32,657 nucleotides of DNA from Chara braunii (lineage: Eukaryota > Streptophyta > Charophyceae > Charales > Characeae). Under the pieces are notes generated by a model. That model made no database searches. It was not told where the DNA came from and was given only the letters and a program-made list of their open reading frames with translations. Positions 10,839-21,374 of this stretch are shown here, piece by piece. The stretch lies in NCBI GenBank assembly GCA_003427395.1, contig BFEA01000043.1, forward strand, positions 1,967,368-2,000,024. The letters run 5' to 3'. Position numbers and translations under genes: made by a program. Within the stretch, counting starts at the first letter, position 1; each line of letters opens with the position of its first letter.

Positions 10839-11081
10839 GATAAGTTGTTTCGGGTTGTGGCTAAAGCATACGCATTCGACCCTGCATACGACTCTCACAT
10901 GTACCCGTCAGAGGACGACTCCTTGCAAACAGTAGAGATTGTCGCCATAAGACTCGGAAAATGGGCAGCAGAGGGCCTTACTCAATATATTGGTGAATGG
11001 GGAACAAGGAAGGTTTTGGTGGAGTGCAACCGCTGTATGACAACAATTCGAGGAGAGATATCCGCCAAGTTGAAAAAGTAG
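10839..11081 (+). CDS. Exon-like stretch, unknown protein
   Basis: An open plus-strand frame of about 80 codons ends at TAG (11079-11081). It is rich in ordinary residues and free of low complexity (for example AFDPAYDSHMYPSEDDSLQ, then IRLGKWAAEGLTQYIGEWG and VECNRCMTTIRGE), unlike the spurious frames around it. There is no ATG at the start; the frame opens after a stop at 10821-10823, and an AG at 10837-10838 could be a splice acceptor, though the pyrimidine tract is poor. It could be a last coding exon or a fragment of a mobile-element protein. I do not recognise the family. Confidence 0.3.
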   Translation, partial: DKLFRVVAKAYAFDPAYDSHMYPSEDDSLQTVEIVAIRLGKWAAEGLTQYIGEWGTRKVLVECNRCMTTIRGEISAKLKK

Positions 11082-11414
11082 TTCTAGGTTGAAATAGGAT
11101 GCCCCATCGTGCGTTGCTGCAGAATGATATATAGAAAGGAACAGAGAAATGAACATCGAACGAAGATGAGTATCAATCACTCATAGAAAAGTGAATGGAA
11201 TAAGCCATGGGGAAATCCTGTATTTATGACAATTTTTTTGAATGTATTTCTGTATGCGAGAGCGGGGCACAGTGTGGGAGTGTCATTGCAACAACCGACA
11301 TTTTGCGAGATGGTCATCGGTCGTGACATATTCATGACGAAAAAGGTTGGATCGATAGAGAGAACCATTCAAGAAATGAACGTCATAAAAGGGAGCAATT
11401 GTGGATTCTGCTAG

Positions 11415-11625
11415 AGCACCAGATGCTAGCGTAGACTTCAACATATTCAAATTGGATGAGTCCAGTTCAGTGGCAGACAAGGCAATAGTACGATTTCACG
11501 CAGGTCTGGCAAGCCTACGTGCGCAATGTAATGAACACAACAGTTTTATCGAAGAGGACTTCTCATTTGAGTTGCGAAGCCATGTAGAGAATGCAGAGTT
11601 AAGTAGAGATGACAGATGGACGCTA
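11415..11625 (+). CDS. Exon-like stretch, unknown protein
   Basis: The plus-strand frame gives about 70 residues of normal composition, including VDFNIFKLDESSSVADKAIV and LRAQCNEHNSFIEEDFSFEL. A plausible acceptor (TTCTGCTAG) precedes it at 11406-11414 and a possible donor (GTATAA) starts at 11626; beyond that the frame turns hydrophobic and stops at 11673. It lies 330 bp beyond another exon-like stretch on the same strand, but that one ends in a stop codon, so the two are not simply consecutive exons. The family is not recognised. Confidence 0.3.
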
Positions 11626-11699
11626 TGTATAATCATGCTGCTTATCATTGTTTTGTATAGCAAGAGTACATAGATAGATATATCTGTAAATATGAAAGA

Positions 11700-11850
11700 A
11701 AATAGAGAGATATATAGAAAGATGCAAAGATAGATAGAGATAGATAGATAGACAGATAAATGGATAGATAGATAGATAGATAGATAAATAAATAGATAGA
11801 TAGATAGATAGATAGAAAGAGAGAGAGAGAGAGAGGGAGAGAGAGGGATG
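11700..11850. repeat. (GATA)n then (GA)n microsatellite
   Basis: A GATA/GATAAATA tetranucleotide run (about 11728-11815) passes into GA and then G-rich DNA. The Tyr-Leu-Ser-Ile frames on the minus strand are artefacts. Confidence 0.97.
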
Positions 11851-12654
11851 GGGGAGGGGGAGGGGGAGCGGGTGAAACTCCAACTATAAAGAGTCGCAAA
11901 AACAGTTCGTATTTTTGGTAGTTATTAAATATACGTAGGATAAACCTGTATTTGCAAATATTATTAAAGAAGTATGAGCGAGATACAGACAATGACGTGG
12001 AGCTGTCCCTTCTTCCTTCCCCCTCTTTCTGTTTTTCTTCCCCGTCACCTTTGCCAATTGCTTCTCTCCCTCCAAATAATTGTTTGTCATACAATCAATT
12101 ATAATCATATACAAACAATTATAGATAATTAATAAAAATTGGCACACGAATTACGGGCAAAGCAAATACTATATTCTTCATTTTAGGATACAAGTAAAAA
12201 AACAATACACTCATAATTGTGTGGCTCTAATTAGTTTGTTTGTTTATGAGTAATTCATGGCAAAAATAATTGGGCATTCGTGATTGCAGTCATGGTAAAA
12301 AAAAAACGTGTACGGAAGTAATGTTATTTTTCATATAGAACATAGAAGTATATTACCTTATTAAAGTTGAATGTATAATTTTTCAGAGATAATACTTCAA
12401 ACATGGAGCGGGAGGGGGGCTAAATTTTTTTTTTTTTTTTTTTTTGAGAGAGAGAGTATACTAGGGCAATTAGTCAACGACCATGAATCATTTTGTAACG
12501 CAAGCTTTACAATGATCCCATGAAGTCACGTGGTCATGAACTTATTTGTATCGAAGAGAGAGAGAGTTGTGGAGAACGCGTGCATTTCCTATTGAACTCA
12601 CACGTTGCCAAGAGAAGAAAAAAAATCAAATTGTGGATTATTTTTCAATCAGTC

Positions 12655-12656
<2 letters not shown>
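11851..12656. other. AT-rich, no gene seen; poly-T/GA tract
   Basis: A T run (12425-12445) is followed by a short GA run. At 12264-12291 lies a 28-bp word that recurs at 12847-12874. Confidence 0.5.
12264..12291 (+). repeat. 28-bp direct repeat, first copy
   Basis: Matches 12847-12874 at 26 of 28 positions by eye (core GTGATTGCAGTC). The interval between the two copies is 583 bp and includes poly-T and GA tracts. Confidence 0.8.
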
Positions 12657-12718
<62 letters not shown>

Positions 12719-12730
12719 AGAGAAGAGAGA
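12657..12730. repeat. (GA)n microsatellite
   Basis: GA run with a few interruptions near its 3' end. Confidence 0.97.
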
Positions 12731-12846
12731 TGTTAGCAACGAAACTGCGTTCGACTACCTTCCCCCTTTCATAGGATATCCCCAACGAAATGATAAAGTC
12801 ATCAAGTCATTTTTTGTAGTCGAAAAAAAAAAAAAGGAAAAACCAA

Positions 12847-12874
12847 AAATAAATGGGCATTTGTGATTGCAGTC
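12847..12874 (+). repeat. 28-bp direct repeat, second copy
   Basis: Second copy of the 12264-12291 word, preceded by an A run (about 12824-12835). Confidence 0.8.
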
Positions 12875-13345
12875 TATTTTGTTTTATCAGTAGAGTCCAC
12901 ATCGACAGACATTAAATAAATGTTCCGTAAGGCACATGCATAATAGGTAAACAGTGAGAAAAGAACAACAAACCATACATATTTTGCATATATTTGTATA
13001 TAGAAAAGAAGCAAAGGTGTTTTGTTTCGTCATGTTTTTGAATGATGTTATATCTCAATTGGTTCTTATCGTTGGCAACATAATTATTTATACCACTGCG
13101 ATCCCCTCTACAAGGCCCATTGTCCTCTATGACTTATCATTATTTTGTTGAGTTCGTCGACAAGCATGGAAGTGTGGGCAACGAACAAGAGATTCGAACT
13201 CAGAGAACTCTCCTTAGTTTGCAAAGCTTTGTAACCAATCACAAAGAAACTGATGTTTCGCAACACCCCCAAGTGCATCTACCTGTTTCTGAAGTGCTAC
13301 CTGAAGGTGGAGGCCAACCCTTCTCGTCAAAATGTAACGTGATCA

Positions 13346-13396
13346 ATAATTTATTTATTAATTTATTTATTAATTTATTTATTAATTTATTTATTA
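13346..13396. repeat. 12-bp AT-rich tandem repeat
   Basis: About four units of TTTATTTATTAA. Confidence 0.95.
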
Positions 13397-13555
13397 CACA
13401 CAGAGTTTCATATATTGGTTGGGAGTATACCTGCTGGAAAACGGGTCCAGCGTCTCATTTACAATACAAAAGTTGCATCTGGGAAATTGAAATATGACTG
13501 CGATGTGAAAAGAGAGTTACTGCCTGCCAGCTTGATTACCCTGGGTAATAATTCG

Positions 13556-13558
<3 letters not shown>

Positions 13559-13605
<47 letters not shown>
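13559..13605. repeat. (GA)n microsatellite
   Basis: Uninterrupted GA run. Confidence 0.97.
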
Positions 13606-13607
<2 letters not shown>

Positions 13608-16041
13608 CAATGCATGAAGAAAGAGTCTTTATCAAGTTGTGTTAAAAAACCAGCAGTCGTTTCACAACTCACAGAAAATGTAATACTAGAGGCGTCACAC
13701 GATTGCTAACATATCTTAGGATCTGCGAAAAAATTAAAAACTCGAGAACACATGTGATTCAAAATTTATATATATTTTTTGTCATTTGTCATTGTCAATA
13801 ATTACAACCTTTACAGGTGAACATCAGAAAATGAAAACATGAATAAGACATGACAGACTTAATGATAAAACAAATGTTTGTTTTTTTTTTGTTTTTTTTT
13901 TTAAATACACACCAGTGTTGATCATCAAGAGTTCAACAATTTTTTAACAATTTTTCAACAAGATTTCAACAAGAGTTCAACAAGAGTTCAACAACAGACC
14001 AACAATGGTCAAACATGTTTTTCAACATTAGACCAACAAAGTTTCAACGTAGAGCTTTTGTTGTTCTTCGTGATGCCCCCAGACTGACTACAGGACCAAT
14101 GTTGGTTTAATTGACTTCCTAATGAAAATAGGGATTGCTTCCATAACAACACATGAACAACTGTTGATTTACTGAAGAACTTCGACAAGAAAGGATTCAA
14201 ACTTGAATCCCGAAAATACCAATTTTTTCTGTTGTTGCACTAAAGAGAAAAATGAGAGGACTCGTTTGTAATACCTTTCGAACCTCGAAGGTATCTTCAT
14301 TTTTTTTTTCTATATAGGGACAGACTCATTAACAATGTCATCAAATATCACAAATAATCGCATAATTTTTTTTTAAAAGACATGTGGCTCATCTCCGGTA
14401 CATATGGCTATGGAGGCATTCCTAGACTCGTCATCCAATTGCCATATCAGGGCAGAGACTGATCTCCTTCGATTACCAGTGAAACAAAATAAAACAAGAG
14501 AGACAATAACTGTATCAGGATTTGACAAGTCACATTTTACAAGGCGCTGCCTGAAGGTGATTGACTTGACCCGCCTATGAATGTGACTAACATCTCTAAT
14601 ATTCAACTAAAAAAACACAAAGTATATCCTTGATAATTAAAGTACTGCTAACTCAAGCTGTATGAATTATCTTGTAGATCCTTCCTTTTTCAGCATGGCA
14701 GTTACAGGATTACCATCACACACTTAAGTACGATGGCGGATTATAAATTAAACAAACTAAAAAAAAAAAACAATGAAGACGATACAAGATGCAACAATCT
14801 GAAATGTCTCATGAAGTAATATAATAAGAAAAAACTCGCTCATTCATGATGTGGCAGACACGCAGATAGTACCTCATTTCTCTTAGAGACCTTAATTACC
14901 TTGCTTACTTACTCAATGAGCTACACGTTATGAATGAAAGAACGAGTTACTCCCCATTTAGCAAGAACTTGTAAGAAGATAAACAACCGTTTCTATTAGC
15001 GTTTGTCTCTTCATCCAGCTAGTATTAGATGAGGCTTTAATCGTATAATACGTCCGTGACAAGATTATTTTTATTTGCCTTTCTTTATCTTTTGGTGATC
15101 AGAACACTCACGTACCTAATTACGTGTGTACGTAAAGTTAATGTTACACGATTTCAAATTTCAATCGAGCGGAGGTTAGAGCTAGGAACCGAGCGAGACA
15201 AAAACACCGTCACTTCTCAGAGCTTTTATACTTCCCCAATAAAAACATTTCATGGTTTTTATAATCAGAGAAAAAATACAAAGTACGAAGAAGGTTTTTC
15301 TTACCAGATAAACCAAACACAATTAAAAACTCGAAGGTAACACCTTTTCGACGTAATACAAGTGACCCTAAGAACTTCAGGCTAGAGGTAAAGGTCTTAT
15401 CTCAGAAAACTCACTTATAACGTCCTTATGATAATGTTACTTTTGGTTAGTTAAACCACCGTCATTTCTTAATGATAAGAATACAACAGAACAAGTCTAT
15501 GATTCGAGTCTCTCAAACCAAAGTAAGTGAACACTCAGAGATGTCGACCGAATGCATTGATACCCATGATTATAGATTTATAGTCAACTCGTTTTCCGAT
15601 AGTGTGTATTAAAAAAGACCACATGCCTCTCATAGACACTTGTCTCAAGGAAGGACTCAGAATTCGAATCAAGATGTTGCTATCCAGTCATTTGAATGAA
15701 GCGATGATCATAAGCTTGACTATAAAGCAATAAATAATATGGAAAACTATCATGTAATGGGTCGGCCAACTGCTGACCTTGACCAGTCTTGGCTCGTGGT
15801 CTAACTCTTGATTACTTTCATACATGGGTTTTTCACCGAATCCTTAAAACTCACGAGGCAGGGTGATAGTGGCGATTATTGAACTCGTGAGAATTGAATG
15901 ATCGGCACAAGAGAAAATGACACAACGACGAAAAACATTGATGATCAATCTTAGGATCAAACATGCATGTAAGACCTTAAGACAAACATATTATTTTCTT
16001 TACGATTACTTGACTTATAACTAACTTGATACCAACAGTCT
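13606..16041. other. AT-rich, no gene seen; TTCAACAAGAG tandem words
   Basis: At about 13929-14000 the word TTCAACAAGAG or close variants repeats about six times with an 11-bp period. An 8-bp inverted repeat (GGATTCAA-AC-TTGAATCC) lies near 14194-14211. A minus-strand frame at 14373-14606 has ordinary composition but no recognised motif and no convincing splice sites. Confidence 0.45.
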
Positions 16042-16129
16042 TTAAACCACCACTCCCCCCGTCACCAGAAAATGTCGATGCCTGTGAGTTAGGGGCGGGT
16101 TTTTCGGCAGGTCGGCGTCTCGGGGTGGA

Positions 16130-16151
16130 GGGGGGGGGGGGGGGGGGGGGG
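16130..16151. repeat. Poly-G run
   Basis: About 22 G in a row within the TTAA-flanked element. Confidence 0.97.
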
Positions 16152-16357
16152 CAGGACCAAAGTCCCAAGGTGGTGGAGGTCAGACCCTTTTCCGGGAGGC
16201 GTTCGGGCAGCGGATTGCGGCCACGGCCTTTCAAACGGCACACCTGGTCCAATGCGTGGCCGGCCCCGTTGACGGGAAAGGAACGTTTTTCACGAATTAT
16301 TGGTAAAAAATTTATTTCCCGCCTGGTGTTTGAGTTCGTATAATATATTTCACCGTC

Positions 16358-16434
16358 NNNNNNNNNNNNNNNNNNNNNNNNNNNNNNNNNNNNNNNNNNN
16401 NNNNNNNNNNNNNNNNNNNNNNNNNNNNNNNNNN
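16358..16434. other. Assembly gap (77 N)
   Basis: Unresolved bases followed directly by a T run (16435-16459). The true length here may differ, so the size of the enclosing element is uncertain. Confidence 1.
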
Positions 16435-16559
16435 TTTTTTTTTTTTTTTTTTTTTTTTTCGACGTCTTGAAATTCGGTTGTGGAAATAGGTGACGGTTCT
16501 GTAGGGTTTCTTTGGCCTGGTTACACAGCCGCTATGGCCGCAATCTCCCCGTCCACTGC

Positions 16560-16900
16560 TCCCCGTGCTTCCATGCACGAGACCCCCATGCCTTCATACC
16601 CGTTGGTGGCGACCGTGTGTGCGTGCCCGCGTCGCGTTCCCTGCTGCGTCATCCTTCGCGAGTCAGCTGTGCATTGCTGCCGTGCATGAGACCTTTGCGC
16701 CGCCATCACTGTTGGCAGCGAGCGTGTGTGTGTGCCTGCGTCGCGGGTGTGGCTTGTTCCAGGATAGCCAGAATGGTCCTTCTCGCGTTCGCTGTGCCTT
16801 GCCACCATGTGAGAATCGCCCCTGCGTTGCAGCCGTCTGCAGCACCAACGCCCGTCCAACAGTGCTTACGTGTGTGTCGCGCTTTCACCGCTGTTTGCGC
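16560..16900. repeat. Degenerate GC-rich tandem repeat, about 110 bp
   Basis: CATGCACGAGACC near 16573 and CGTGCATGAGACC near 16680 begin two units that share a GTGTGTGCGTGCC...CGTCGCG tail. A more diverged third unit follows near 16800. The long plus-strand frame across it (up to 17326) has shifting Cys/Arg/Val-rich composition and no domain. Confidence 0.6.
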
Positions 16901-16991
16901 TCGCGTGTGCCACCGTCGTCTCGCACAATTGTGTTCCTCCACGTCAGCGGAGGTGTGTGTATGTTAGGGTTTGCGTACGGGCGTGTGTGTT

Positions 16992-16994
<3 letters not shown>

Positions 16995-17033
<39 letters not shown>
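16995..17033. repeat. (GA)n microsatellite
   Basis: GA run inside the TTAA-flanked element. Confidence 0.97.
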
Positions 17034-17034
<1 letters not shown>

Positions 17035-17666
17035 CGGCGACGTCGGGCTCTTTCGCCACTATGCTGAAGGGGTGTTATATCTCCCCACGTTCCCAGCACG
17101 TCAACCTTTCCTACCACATCAGCCATTCAGCGAGCAGGGGTCGCGATGGTCGGCCACCCCTACGGTTCGGTCCGTCGCGAGGATAGGGTGTCACGTGGAA
17201 AAGGTACACGTGCACGAAGATCAACCACCCATCCGTGGCTTTTCAACAGTGGATGGCTACAGAGTGGGCTCGTCACGTGTCTCGCCTGAAATGACATTGT
17301 CCTTTCCTCCGCTGGCGCGAAAGTAGAAACGAAAAAAAAAAAAAAAAAAAAAAAAAGTAAAAAAAAAAAATCACGAAATAAAATCACCTAAACAGAAAAA
17401 ATAGAAAAGTAATGTGCATTTTCCGAAAATCGAAAATTTGGAAATACGTTCGGGGCGGCCACCTCGATGTCCGGAAGGAGCAACTCATATATCGGCCTCG
17501 AACTTCGCCATCTGACCGTGGGCGGTCCATCGGGGACCACATCTTAATCGAAAAATTGAGCTGGGACCCGGTAGGCCGGGAACAACCGGTCGCGCATCCA
17601 AAAAAGGTCGATTTCGGCGTACCGGTACTTCGGCATTTTCTATTGGCGGGGGGAGTGGTGGTTTAA

Positions 17667-18830
17667 CCATCTCGCGAGTGAGTTTAGCTTGAAACAGTCT
17701 CACTCATCAACTGACGAACTTTGCAAGAAATAGCGAAGAATGATGCCCCTTGTATGATAGAATAAGGATTGTCGCGTCTGAAAAAGTTTAATAAAGTATG
17801 CGAAAAAATACTATAATTGTCTCCCAATATTTTTTACTTCCACTAGTCTCACAAAACAACAATGACGGTCGTGAGTTTAGATGGTGGTGATTGAGAGGAT
17901 GAATGTGACGATCGAATGTTTGAATGTTGGTCATCTTGAGTCCAAACTATGGCAGAGACTAACCACTAAAGACTTGATAACGTCAACCACATGTGGAGCA
18001 TGTTCAAGCAAAAGGCACACAACATAACTCTCTCGTTGATCACACGGGGATCTTTCTTGATATACCATCGTATACGTGTCTGGTTGCCCATACAAAAAAC
18101 ATAAGGACAATTGCAAGTTTCGAAGGTGGTAGAGAGTAACAAGGCAGGACACAAAAGTCGGGAGCATGGATAAACTCGAGCAGGTTGGTATTGCATCCGT
18201 TTGACTTCATGGAGTTTCGTCATCAAGCGCACATCTGCACACAAGACTTCACACATTTAATTTTCACACATCTGAACAATCATGGCGTCATAATGATAGC
18301 AGAGTTTGATCGAGAAGGAAAACTTGTTGATGTCAATAACGACCATTTCATGTCTCACGAGGGGTTCTGTGACTGACTGTCCGAGTTGACCGCGTGGGAC
18401 TTCCTTAGTACCTCACTCCACTCGTCCCCATTGCACCTACCGCGCGCGTGTGTTACCATCCGTGCCGTAACCTCTCCCTCGCAAGTCCACTTCAGGCCCG
18501 TCCTCGACAAATCCACCTAGTCCATTCCACATTCGGATCCTTCGCTACTTTCTTCACTCTCAGCCTTTGAATCCCTGTTTAGATCCATATGTGCCCGTTG
18601 TGTAGTCTTGGTATAGGATTAATCCTCCTGGTACAAAAACGGTGGTAGGAAGGGTAAAGGAGGTTCCATTCCGTTTAGAACTTCGTTCCACCCGGTTTGT
18701 GACCGATTGTAGTCAACCTCATGTCTTACATTATCTGTCTAATACGGCCTCCTTCCTCTTTTACCTTAATTCTGCATTATCCATTTTAAAAATTCAATAT
18801 TACAATAATATTAGGCAATACGCCGAAGTA
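17667..18830. other. No gene established; one exon-like frame
   Basis: The plus frame at 18188-18376 has ordinary protein composition (IMIAEFDREGKLVDVNNDHF) and ends in TGA, but it starts without a convincing ATG context or acceptor and I do not recognise it. The rest shows nothing. Confidence 0.25.
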
Positions 18831-18942
18831 AGGTCCCAATGTATTAGTCCTTGAGGCCTTTCTGACAAGCCATAACCTACCCTCGAGGACCCAACGTATT
18901 AGTCCTTGAGGCCTTTTTGACAAGCCATAACCTACCCTCTTT
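18831..18942. repeat. 55-bp tandem duplication
   Basis: GTATTAGTCCTTGAGGCCTT starts at 18841 and again at 18896. The two units differ at only a few positions, so this is a recent duplication. Confidence 0.97.
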
Positions 18943-19718
18943 TGGTATCCCTCCTACGTTTTATCATTATATTTTTGTGGACGCGTATCTGCTTTACCAG
19001 ACTTAGAGTACTTTCACAACTTCTCAGCCCTATAACCTTAGCCAATCGTGATTGCTGTGATACTAAGATCCTTCTCTACTAATCTAAATAACAGACGGTT
19101 AAATGCGCACCACGGTCATTCTTTTACAAATGCCACATGGACGTTTTGCGGCCCTCTCCCTCCTGAAGAGAAGCATATAAGTGAAAAGGGATAAAATAGT
19201 AATGGTAATAATTAGAAAAAAAAAAAAAAAAAAAGTTAAAACATGTCACTATACAGACTGTTTTCAATGGACCATGCCCACTGTCTTTTAATAATGATGA
19301 AAAAAACTATTTGTTCGGTGCACAACAAGATCCCGTAATGAAAATTAAGTGAAGTGTCACCTTTTATAATAAGGAAGGGTGAGTACTCATACACTCAAGC
19401 ACCCATGTTACCGATGGAAGAAGGGGACCTACTACCTTTCCGAGGCCTTAGATAATAACCCCTCTCCAACAGGGTTGCGAGTGTCTCTCATTTTGATGTG
19501 ACCCACAACAACCCTTCCAATGACACAATAACAAGTAGGGTCTGACGAGGCTAGTTATAATAAAATGCCACTTTTGGTCAATACGGAATGGTCAGGACGA
19601 CAAAGCTGGACAATACTGATTGCGACCTCTCGAATCAAAGAGAAAGATGACCATCGAGAACAACCTCTTCAGGTATTAAAAAAAGGACCACCAAAAGAGT
19701 ACGAAAAAAGAAAAAAAG
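18943..19718. other. No gene seen; poly-A run
   Basis: An A run (19216-19234) is the only feature. There is no TATA or plant upstream sequence element (TCCCACATCG-like) in the 100 bp before the U6-like sequence. Confidence 0.45.
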
Positions 19719-19815
19719 GTCCTCCAAGGTCATCCATTAAAATTTGAACGATACAGAGAAGATTAGCATGCCCCCTGTGCAAGGATGACACATTTTACGA
19801 AAATTGAAAGACAAA
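19719..19815 (+). ncRNA. U6: U6 snRNA-like sequence, probably a pseudogene
   Basis: U6 is the catalytic-core RNA of the spliceosome. The block GAACGATACAGAGAAGATTA followed by GCATG and CCCCTG.GCAAGGATGACAC is diagnostic of U6. It includes the invariant ACAGAGA box (19753-19759, pairs with the 5' splice site) and the AGC triad (19765-19767, pairs with U2). The 5' part (GTCCTCC...CATCC..TAAAATT) also lines up with plant U6, though the 5' hairpin is largely broken. Departures include TTGAACG for TGGAACG, GCATGCC for GCATGGC, GTGCA for GCGCA, and a quite different 3' end. There is no T-run terminator; A-rich sequence (ACAAAAAAAGAAGG) follows instead, and no upstream TATA is seen. I favour a retro-copied pseudogene, but a divergent functional gene cannot be excluded. 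Confidence 0.85.
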
Positions 19816-20610
19816 AAAAGAAGGAAAATACATGATAATAGCATGATAACTAGTCAAATCTCTCAGTTGTTGCATTCAGTAATAACTAAAGCGACGGTCT
19901 AGATCACAAATAATAAAAATGTTTCGTGTTCAAACTGTCATAATTTTCTGACTCCTTTTTTTTTTCTCATTTATCTCTTTCCCTTTGTTTTAGTTTCCGA
20001 TTGTGAACGAGTCAGCACTAGACAACAACAACTATTTTAGTGTCCCTGGGTTCACCCCGAGGTTACCACGACCTTGTCGCTCTTGCTGTACAACAAGACG
20101 TTGCGCTCCGCAGGCCAGAGGAAGGCTCGGTGGCACACCCCTTCCTTTTGCAGTAACAAGTACGTGGTTAGGAACCCAAGGTAAACAAAAACAGGGTGGG
20201 GTCACTGGCAATCCGGCTTTGCCTTGCGCACATGTGGCATCCAATAGTTTGACCATTTTGGCGCAATGATTCCAGCTTTGGACTGGTCAAGGGGAAAGAT
20301 AATGCGTCGACCGACTTTGCACTGGACCAATGCCTCGCAGTAATCTGATCGTTTTCTGTTGTGGGACGACGCACCCTCAGAGATTGCGGATCCTGGAACG
20401 GTCCACAGGTTGGCATCGTGGACGGACTGGCTTCGCGTTGGGCCAATGCTGGCGCAATGATTTGCCTGTGCCACGTTTGCCTGCTATGGACAGGGATTCT
20501 GGTGCGGAAGCCTTTTGCAGGGGGGCGGTGCTGCAACCAGTACCTTTGACGCTTCTCTTGCCGAGCCTGGAAACTCCTTGCGCACCAAAAAAAAAAAAAC
20601 GGCGCGGGCG
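19816..20610. other. GC-rich DNA, no gene supported
   Basis: Overlapping open frames on both strands (20003-20680) have no recognisable domain. The phrase TTGGCGCAATGATT or CTGGCGCAATGATT occurs near 20259 and 20449, suggesting old repeats. A 13-A run lies near 20587-20599. Confidence 0.4.
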
Positions 20611-20735
20611 TCCTTTTGGCTGGTGCTGCCAGCCATTTTGCCCCCGTAGGCCAACCCTCGAAACGCACTCGTCCTATTGACTGGTGCCGCCAGCCGTTTT
20701 GCCCTTGCAGGCTGACCTACGGAACTTGCAGTGGG
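20611..20735. repeat. 61-bp tandem duplication with hairpin
   Basis: Units start TTGGCTGGTGCTGCCAGCC (20616) and TTGACTGGTGCCGCCAGCC (20677). Each contains a small inverted repeat (CTGG...CCAG) and then TTTTGCCC. Confidence 0.85.
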
Positions 20736-20787
20736 TTAAGGGCCCCCCTGGGAAAAAAATGGTTGGACGAGGTGCTGGTGGTATCAT

Positions 20788-21374
20788 CTTTTTTTCTTTT
20801 TTCTTTTTTTTCTTTAATTGTCGCTTCTCAATTATAACAGGGAAAAAATTGAGGCCGGGAACACCTCACAATTCAACCCGGAGTTACCCTGGGAGCATTA
20901 TCCAGTTTCGCTTACGAGCGCAAGCTCGAAACTCAAATTACCATCCAAGCTCAGGAGCTATAGGAAACTCAAGGAACGAGTGACCAAAAACACAGGCCTG
21001 CGTCCTCCTACCTTGCTCCTGGCAGAAAAAGAGCAAACAAAAACAAGCAACAAGCCATAAAAACCTCACAAACCAAAATGAGCCTACCAAATCAAAGCAC
21101 TCAGAGCCAAAAACTACAAACTAGCAACACCCTAACAACTATCCCTACCACCCAAAGTCCCGTCTAATACGACGGGGTGGATCTCGCGAGGACACACAGA
21201 CTACAGTGAGGTGCTCCATCCTCCGAACAGAGCCAGCCTGCCCTCCTCCTGCAGATAATAAGAACCGAGCACCCAGGTTCAAATGTCTCCAAACCAGCGA
21301 TCCCATACCAGTTTCCCAGCCTCCAATTTCACTAGCTTACCCTCTTTACCCTAGGTATCCATAAACCACTTAAC
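20788..21374 (-). other. LINE 3' untranslated region and A-rich tail
   Basis: Lies between the LINE stop codon and a tail of A runs separated by single G. There are no ORFs on the LINE strand. The exact 3' junction is uncertain. Confidence 0.55.

Larger units (their letters stand above)
16042..17666. mobile_element. TTAA-flanked element with 29-bp terminal inverted repeats
   Basis: The left end (16046-16074) and the reverse complement of the right end (17634-17662) agree at 26 of 29 positions by eye; both start ACCACCACTCCCCCCG and end AGAAAATG. Each is flanked outward by TTAA (16042-16045 and 17663-17666). TTAA target duplication is the hallmark of piggyBac-type DNA transposons, but the terminal bases are not the ones I associate with that family. 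The interior holds a G run, a 77-base gap, a T run, a diverged repeat of about 110 bp (16560-16900), a (GA)n tract (16995-17033) and an A run (17331-17366). No transposase is visible, so it appears non-autonomous. Because TTAA is itself palindromic, it could instead be part of the repeat. Confidence 0.65.

Noticed and set aside
11623-12094. Tyr-Leu-Ser-Ile-rich membrane-like frames on the minus strand
   Set aside because: They are translations of the GATA tetranucleotide repeat.
13170-13215. tRNA B-box-like word (GAGTTCGAATCTC, minus strand)
   Set aside because: No A box or tRNA fold is found at the right distance, so it is probably chance.
16512-17326. 253-codon plus-strand frame
   Set aside because: It spans a GC-rich degenerate tandem repeat and a GA tract; several other frames are open over the same DNA and composition changes abruptly.
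20003-20680. Overlapping frames of 88-166 codons on both strands
   Set aside because: Low-complexity GC-rich repeats; no domain and no splice or start context.
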